A model generated the notes under the pieces. The model saw only the letters and a program-made list of their open reading frames with translations, did not search any database and had not been told where the DNA came from. The position numbers were made by a program, and so were the translations under genes. DNA of 10,436 nt from a bacterium. GTDB lineage: Bacteria > Bacillota > Clostridia > Oscillospirales > Acutalibacteraceae. Each line of letters opens with the position of its first letter. Position 1 is the first letter of the stretch. Location of the stretch: contig JAHKXX010000111.1 in assembly GCA_020627425.1 (NCBI GenBank), forward strand, positions 1 through 10,436. Direction: 5' to 3'. Shown piece by piece: positions 5,813 to 10,436 of this stretch.

Positions 5813-7243
5813 TTGAAGGGCATCACAAGACGCTGGGTTTTTAATACCTTTGGCGTGGTACTTATTATTTTGGTTGTACTTATAATCGGTTTTTCGGTAG
5901 CAGTACAGGGTTTCTATTACAACGGAGTTTTTCAGGTACTGAACGGAAGAAGCACCGAGCTTGTTAATATTTTTAACGGCTCGGATAATTTCGTTGAAAC
6001 AGCGCGTGATTACGTCGAAAACTTTCCCGATAAAGAGCTTATGGAGCTTATGGTAATAGACAGCGACGGCAGCGTTATGATAACGACCACCGGATTTACT
6101 CCCGATAAGGAACAGAAGATGCCCGATTATGAATACGCGCTTAAGACAGAGGATCACTATGCTGACTGGCACGGCAGTCTCAGCTCAGGAGAAAACGTTA
6201 TGGCTCTTACAAGGGTCATTGTTGACGACAACAACGAAAGCGTGGGCGCTATCAGATATGTTGTTTCCCTTGAGGAGGCAGACCGAAAGATCTTTATAGC
6301 GATATCGGTCGTGTGTCTTGTCGGTCTGCTGATACTGTTCTTCATATTTGTGTCAAGTACCTACTTCCTGCGTTCTATTGTTCGTCCTGTCCGTGAGATA
6401 AGCACCACCGCGAAAAAAATAGCTCAGGGTGATTTTAATGCGCGTATTGACAAGTTCTATGACGACGAGATAGGAGATCTGTGCGACACTATAAACTATA
6501 TGGCAGGAGAGCTTGGAGCTGCCGACAAGATGAAAAATGATTTCATTTCGTCTGTGTCGCACGAGCTGAGAACTCCTCTGACGGCGATAAAGGGTTGGGC
6601 AGAGACCGTACAGCTTGACGGTTTCAGCAACAAAAAAACCGTTGAAAAGGGTATCGGAATAATCATAAAGGAAGCCGAACGACTCAACGGAATAGTCGAG
6701 GAGGTTCTCGACTTTTCGCGTATACAGCAGGACAGAATGGTGCTGATTATGGACAAGCTCGATATTCTGGCAGAGCTTGATGAGTCCATTTATATGCAGA
6801 GAGAACGTGCCAATGCAGAAAACAAGCATATTGTCTATGAGGAGCCGGATATCCTGCCGCCTGTACTGGGAGATAAAAATAGGCTGAGACAGGTGTTTAT
6901 AAATATAATAGATAATGCGCTGAAGTATTCAGGAGAGGGCGGAGTAGTTACTATAAGCGCTGAGGCTTCTGAAAAATATATAGTTATAACGATCGCCGAT
7001 AACGGCTGCGGAATCAAGGCAGAAGATCTGCCAAAGGTAAAGCAGAAGTTCTATAAGGCAAACCAGACCGTTCGCGGCTCCGGTATAGGACTTGCAGTCG
7101 CTGATGAGATAATGAAGCTTCACAACGGATCACTGGATATAGACAGTACTGAGGGGGTAGGAACCACCGTTACTATCTCAATACCGCTAATACAGGAAGA
7201 AAAGAAAACGGAAATGGTAAACACAGATAATTCGGAGCAGTAA
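5813..7243 (+). CDS. Membrane-bound sensor histidine kinase (HAMP, HisKA, HATPase_c)
   Basis: The 476-residue product is a classical class I sensor kinase. A first transmembrane helix (about 13-31) follows a basic start (KGITRRW). An extracellular domain of ~125 residues comes next, then a second helix (160-183), a HAMP linker (about 184-238, with the RPVREI start), the dimerisation/phosphoacceptor helix with H250 (SVSHELRTPL), and an ATPase domain with N box (N368, INIIDNALKYS), G1 (D396, DNGCGI) and G2 (422-427, GSGIGL). The start is TTG 5813, served by GGGGG at 5801-5805 seven bases upstream; no ATG lies nearby before the first helix. It should phosphorylate D54 of the regulator just upstream. 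The extracellular domain resembles no ligand-binding fold that I can name with certainty, though its size fits a PAS-like (sCache/PDC) fold. The short C-terminal tail is polar. Confidence 0.93.
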   Translation: MKGITRRWVFNTFGVVLIILVVLIIGFSVAVQGFYYNGVFQVLNGRSTELVNIFNGSDNFVETARDYVENFPDKELMELMVIDSDGSVMITTTGFTPDKEQKMPDYEYALKTEDHYADWHGSLSSGENVMALTRVIVDDNNESVGAIRYVVSLEEADRKIFIAISVVCLVGLLILFFIFVSSTYFLRSIVRPVREISTTAKKIAQGDFNARIDKFYDDEIGDLCDTINYMAGELGAADKMKNDFISSVSHELRTPLTAIKGWAETVQLDGFSNKKTVEKGIGIIIKEAERLNGIVEEVLDFSRIQQDRMVLIMDKLDILAELDESIYMQRERANAENKHIVYEEPDILPPVLGDKNRLRQVFINIIDNALKYSGEGGVVTISAEASEKYIVITIADNGCGIKAEDLPKVKQKFYKANQTVRGSGIGLAVADEIMKLHNGSLDIDSTEGVGTTVTISIPLIQEEKKTEMVNTDNSEQ

Positions 7244-7278
7244 ACTACATACAAGGAAATACGGAAAGGAATCAGGCT

Positions 7279-8247
7279 ATGGCAAAAAGGGATAAAACAA
7301 AGATAGTAACTTCAATCGGAGGACAGGCTCTTATGGAGGGTATAATGATGCGCGGACCGAAAAAATCGACCGTAGCAGTCAGAAAAGCTGACAAAACCAT
7401 AGAGCTTGAGGAGATAAAGCCTCTTGATCTGTCAAAGAAATATAAAATATTAAGACTGCCGATAATCCGCGGACTTGCCAATCTGATAGATTCTCTGGTA
7501 ACAGGCAACAAGGCACTTATGATGTCCGCCGATAAGGCTCTTCAGGACGGTGAGGATATACCTGAGGAAGAGATGTCAAAGCTGGATCTGTGGCTTGATA
7601 AGCATTTCGGTGACAAGCTGACAAATATTATCATGGGTATTTCTACCGTGATCGCCGTTGTATTCAGTGTTGCGGTTTTTTTCTATATGCCTTCGTTTTT
7701 GTTTGACCTCGCTTGTATACCCTTGCCCTTTATGAAGGGAGTCATTGTATGGCGCTCGGTTTTCGAGGGACTTATCAGGATCGCGTTGTTTCTGCTGTAT
7801 ATGTCGCTTGTTACGCTTAACAAGGACGTAAAGCGTGTTTTCCAGTATCACGGCGCCGAGCACAAAACCATTTTCTGTTATGAATACGGTCTGCCGCTTA
7901 CTGTTGAAAACGTCAGAAAGCAGATTCGTTTTCATCCGCGCTGCGGTACCAGCTTTATTGTGCTGATGCTTCTTGTCGGTATATTTATAGGTCTGTTTAT
8001 ACCCTTTGAAAACCCTTGGATAAGATCGTCAATAAAAATAATTCTTATACCTCTTACGGTGGGTATCGGCTACGAGCTTATAAAGCTCTGCGGCAGACAC
8101 GACAATGCTTTGACTAGGATCATTGCGGCACCGGGTGTATGGATGCAGCATATAACCACCAAGGAGCCTGAGGATGATATGATAGAGGTAGCAATCGAGG
8201 CGATAAAGGACGTTATTCCCGAAAACGGAGAGGATATCATCAGATGA
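7279..8247 (+). CDS. DUF1385 family membrane protein (YqhQ-like)
   Basis: The 322-residue product belongs to the DUF1385 family (Bacillus subtilis YqhQ), whose biochemical role is unknown. Family hallmarks are the opening GGQALMEGIMMRGP (residues 13-26) and HGAEHKTIFCYE beginning at H191 (HGAEHK 191-196), followed by RFHPRCGTSF. Four hydrophobic segments are visible (about 115-140, 162-180, 222-240, 250-270), separated by the conserved motif in a loop. The His/Glu cluster HGAEH plus HPRCG looks like a possible metal site (inference). AAAGGA (7265-7270) lies eight bases before the ATG. It starts 35 bases after the kinase and overlaps prmC by four bases (ATGA), an arrangement common in Firmicutes where DUF1385 precedes prmC and prfA. 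Confidence 0.9.
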   Translation: MAKRDKTKIVTSIGGQALMEGIMMRGPKKSTVAVRKADKTIELEEIKPLDLSKKYKILRLPIIRGLANLIDSLVTGNKALMMSADKALQDGEDIPEEEMSKLDLWLDKHFGDKLTNIIMGISTVIAVVFSVAVFFYMPSFLFDLACIPLPFMKGVIVWRSVFEGLIRIALFLLYMSLVTLNKDVKRVFQYHGAEHKTIFCYEYGLPLTVENVRKQIRFHPRCGTSFIVLMLLVGIFIGLFIPFENPWIRSSIKIILIPLTVGIGYELIKLCGRHDNALTRIIAAPGVWMQHITTKEPEDDMIEVAIEAIKDVIPENGEDIIR

Positions 8248-9092
8248 CATACAGAGAGCTTTTCTATTATTCTAAAAAGCTGCTGAGTGAGGCTGATATA
8301 GAAAGCCCACTGTATGATACCTACTGTTTATGCTCACACTTTTTAAATGCCGACAGGATAAGGCTTATTTCATCGGCGGATACCGATCCGCCCCTGCAGG
8401 ATCAGGAAAAGTTTATAAATGCAGTAAATAAACGCTCTTGCGGTTATCCGCTTCAGTATATACTGGGTAAGTGGAGCTTTATGGATCGCGATTATATCAT
8501 CGGTGAAGGCGTGCTCATTCCTCGGGATGACACAGAGGTTTGTGTACGCGAATGTATAAAGGCTCTTAAAGGTACCGACTCCCCCCGTATAGCCGATCTC
8601 TGTTCGGGAAGCGGTATTATAGCCATTACACTCGCTAAAAGCTTCCCTCAGTCAAAAGTGCTTGCTATGGATGTGTCCGATAAGGCTCTTGATTTTCTCA
8701 GGACAAATATAGAACTCAACTCGGCAGATAATGTCGAGCCGATAAAGTGCGATATACTCAAAGACTATGAGATGTTTCCCCCTGACAGCTTTGACGCAGT
8801 AATATCTAATCCTCCTTATATAATGAGTCATGTTATATCAAAGCTTCAGCCGGAACTACAGTATGAACCCCGCCTTGCGCTTGACGGCGGAGAGGACGGA
8901 CTTGTTTTTTATCGCTCAATAGCCCGAAACTGGATAACAAGGCTAAAGAAAAACGGTTTCATTTGTGTGGAGATAGGAGAGGAGCAGGCAGAAGAGGTAA
9001 CCTCTCTATTCACTGAGAACGGAATAGACAGTATAAAAGTAATTAAAGATATACAAAATCTGGACAGGGTAATTTTTGGGACAAAAAAATAG
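8244..9092 (+). CDS. prmC: Peptide chain release factor N5-glutamine methyltransferase
   Basis: PrmC (HemK) uses SAM to methylate the Gln of the GGQ motif in release factors RF1/RF2, which raises termination efficiency. The 282-residue product has the helical substrate-binding N-domain (about 1-85, including PLQYILGKWSFMDRDY), the linker LIPRDDTE, the SAM motif DLCSGSG (118-124), an acidic strand-2 end (AMDVSD) and the catalytic NPPY (189-192). Most family members have LIPRPETE in the linker and GTGSG in the SAM loop; here they read LIPRDDTE and CSGSG, which are seen in clostridial members. The start overlaps the upstream stop as ATGA, with GGAGAGG (8228-8233) ten bases before. The usual partner prfA does not follow; recA does. 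Confidence 0.94.
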   Translation: MTYRELFYYSKKLLSEADIESPLYDTYCLCSHFLNADRIRLISSADTDPPLQDQEKFINAVNKRSCGYPLQYILGKWSFMDRDYIIGEGVLIPRDDTEVCVRECIKALKGTDSPRIADLCSGSGIIAITLAKSFPQSKVLAMDVSDKALDFLRTNIELNSADNVEPIKCDILKDYEMFPPDSFDAVISNPPYIMSHVISKLQPELQYEPRLALDGGEDGLVFYRSIARNWITRLKKNGFICVEIGEEQAEEVTSLFTENGIDSIKVIKDIQNLDRVIFGTKK

Positions 9093-9122
9093 AAAAATAG
9101 TTCTATTATTTATCCTGATATA

Positions 9123-9151
9123 TTGAAAAAACACTCTGTAGGGGGTATAAT
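9123..9151 (+). promoter_or_regulatory. Sigma-A promoter of recA
   Basis: TTGAAA (9123-9128) and a perfect TATAAT (9146-9151) are exactly 17 bases apart. Transcription would start near 9158, leaving a ~45-base leader before the recA ATG. No perfect GAAC-N4-GTTC LexA box overlaps this promoter. Confidence 0.8.
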
Positions 9152-9202
9152 AGCTTTACAGAATATTTTTCAGCTTTTAAAGTACAGAAAGGAATGTAAT
9201 AA

Positions 9203-10351
9203 ATGGCATTAGACAAACAAAAGGCACTTGAAACCGCACTGACGCAGATAGAAAAGCAATTCGGAAAGGGCGCCGTAATGCGTCTGGGACAGAACGCAGC
9301 GATGAATGTCGATGCAATACCGACAGGCTCTCTTTCTCTTGATATGGCTCTCGGTATCGGCGGACTGCCAAAGGGTAGAATAACCGAGATCTTCGGTCCC
9401 GAATCCAGCGGTAAAACGACACTTGCGCTGCACTGTATAGCACAGGGACAGAAAAACGGCGGCATAGCTGCCTTTATAGATGTTGAGCACGCCCTTGATC
9501 CCGTTTATGCCAAGGCACTTGGCGTTGATATAGATTCTCTGCTGGTATCACAGCCTGACACCGGTGAAGATGCGCTGGAGATAACAGAGGCACTTGTCCG
9601 CTCCGGCGCTATTGATGTTATTGTAGTAGACTCTGTAGCGGCTCTTGCACCAAAGGCAGAGATAGAAGGCGAGATGGGTGCTTCGCACGTAGGACTTCAG
9701 GCGAGACTTATGTCTCAGGCGCTGAGAAAGCTTGCAGGCTCTATATCAAAGCTCAACTGCGTTGCTATTTTCATAAACCAGCTTCGTGAAAAGGTCGGAG
9801 TAATGTTCGGCAATCCCGAGACTACTCCCGGCGGACGCGCACTGAAGTTTTATTCCTCTGTCAGAATAGATATCCGCCGCATAGAATCCCTGAAGGTGGG
9901 CACAGAGGTAGTAGGCTCAAGAACAAGGGCAAAGGTAGTAAAAAACAAAATAGCGCCTCCGTTTAAGGAAGCTGAGTTCGATATTATGTATGGCAAGGGA
10001 ATTTCACGCTCGGGCGAGCTTCTGGATCTTGCGGTACAGCTTGATGTAATCAAGAAAAGCGGCGCGTGGTTCTCCTATAAGGACGACCGTATAGCACAGG
10101 GCAGAGATAACGCCAAAACCTTCCTTGAAAATAACCCGGATATAGCAAAAGAGGTTGAGGATGAGGTCATGGCTAACAGGGACAGGCTATCCTTTGTAAG
10201 AAACGGAAAGGCAAAGAAGGTGTCTGCTAAGGATAAAGCAGAGACTGCTGAAAAGCCCGAGGCAAAGCCTGCTAAAGAAACATCAAGCGACAGCACTCTT
10301 CCGGAAAAAGCAAGAACATCTGATGTAGACATAGATATTTTGGCAGAATAA
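9203..10351 (+). CDS. recA: Recombinase RecA
   Basis: RecA forms ATP-dependent filaments on single-stranded DNA, drives strand exchange and triggers LexA self-cleavage. The 382-residue product shows Walker A GPESSGKTT (65-73), the catalytic Glu region (DVEHALD), Walker B VIVVDSVAAL, the loop L1 region (GEMGASHVGLQARLMSQALR), the NQLREKVGVMFGNPETTPGG stretch covering L2, and a C-terminal domain. The last ~50 residues form a low-complexity Lys/Ala/Glu tail ending in an acidic patch (DVDIDILAE). That is longer than in E. coli but normal for clostridia, and such acidic tails restrain filament formation. AGAAAGGA (9186-9193) stands nine bases before the ATG. The gene has its own promoter and is followed after two bases by recX, so both are probably translated from one message. 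Confidence 0.98.
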   Translation: MALDKQKALETALTQIEKQFGKGAVMRLGQNAAMNVDAIPTGSLSLDMALGIGGLPKGRITEIFGPESSGKTTLALHCIAQGQKNGGIAAFIDVEHALDPVYAKALGVDIDSLLVSQPDTGEDALEITEALVRSGAIDVIVVDSVAALAPKAEIEGEMGASHVGLQARLMSQALRKLAGSISKLNCVAIFINQLREKVGVMFGNPETTPGGRALKFYSSVRIDIRRIESLKVGTEVVGSRTRAKVVKNKIAPPFKEAEFDIMYGKGISRSGELLDLAVQLDVIKKSGAWFSYKDDRIAQGRDNAKTFLENNPDIAKEVEDEVMANRDRLSFVRNGKAKKVSAKDKAETAEKPEAKPAKETSSDSTLPEKARTSDVDIDILAE

Positions 10352-10353
10352 TT

Positions 10354-10436
10354 ATGTTGATAACAGCAGCAGAGCCCCGAAAAAAGAATATGACGGCGCT
10401 TTTTATTGACGGAGAGTATGCAGTCAGTGTGGATAC
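10354..10436 (+). CDS. recX: Regulatory protein RecX, N-terminal fragment (runs off window)
   Basis: Only 27 complete codons are visible: MLITAAEPRKKNMTALFIDG followed by EYAVSVD. This fits the RecX start pattern (I-T-x-x-E/x-x-K-K ... V/F-x-I-D-G-E-Y/F-x-x-x-V/L-D). RecX binds RecA filaments and inhibits their activity. The start lies two bases after the recA stop and has only a weak ribosome site, which fits translational coupling to recA. The call rests on this short motif together with the position directly after recA. Confidence 0.75.
   Translation, partial: MLITAAEPRKKNMTALFIDGEYAVSVD

Noticed and set aside
4655..6172. Long minus-strand open frames opposite the lipoprotein, response regulator and kinase (4655-5482 and 5504-6172)
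   Set aside because: They lie opposite confidently identified genes, have no recognisable domains, and arise from the codon bias of the plus-strand genes.
9095..9110. AATAG-TT-CTATT palindrome after prmC as a terminator
   Set aside because: The stem is five weak pairs of mostly A-T with a two-base loop, which is not stable enough for an intrinsic terminator.
9106..9490. Minus-strand open frames opposite the start of recA
   Set aside because: Antisense to recA's Walker A region, with no ribosome site or domain.

Overview
The window looks like chromosomal DNA of a low-to-mid GC Firmicute, most likely an Oscillospiraceae/Ruminococcus-type gut Clostridium. The reasons are strong AGGAGG-like ribosome sites, sigma-A promoters, a methionine aminopeptidase with a SEC-C zinc motif at its N-terminus, a DUF1385 gene overlapping prmC, and recA followed at once by recX. 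I name no species. Most of the window is ordinary housekeeping and signalling DNA, with no phage, transposase, tRNA, rRNA or CRISPR array.

Layout. Positions 1-598 (minus) hold the N-terminal two thirds of a CdaR-type regulator, cut by the window edge. Positions 832-1707 (minus) hold map, with a clear promoter and a strong terminator. Positions 1717-2299 are a 583-base divergent intergenic region holding two inverted copies (A, 1768-1933; B, 2038-2203) of a ~165-base hairpin-rich repeat. From 2300 everything reads on the plus strand: a small orphan four-helix membrane protein with its own terminator, then an extended -10 promoter that probably drives trmB, an FG-GAP/VCBS-like lipoprotein, an OmpR-type response regulator, a membrane histidine kinase, a DUF1385 membrane protein and prmC. 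Spacings are tight (14-base overlap, 24, 75 and 35 bases, 4-base overlap), and I see no terminator until recA, which has its own consensus sigma-A promoter and is followed 2 bases later by recX, cut by the window edge.

How the genes fit together. trmB (tRNA m7G46), prmC (release-factor glutamine methylation) and map (N-terminal Met removal) serve translation. recA and recX form the recombination/SOS pair. The lipoprotein, response regulator and kinase look like one envelope-sensing module. Several starts were moved from the longest open frame to the codon with the best ribosome site: map 1707, membrane protein 2300, lipoprotein TTG 3605, response regulator 5036.

The most unusual item is the repeat pair. 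Each copy can form three hairpins in the same order. In one stem, two compensating base changes between the copies keep pairing while altering the encoded amino acids, so the selected feature appears to be nucleic-acid structure and not a peptide. This is the best candidate here for an undescribed element.
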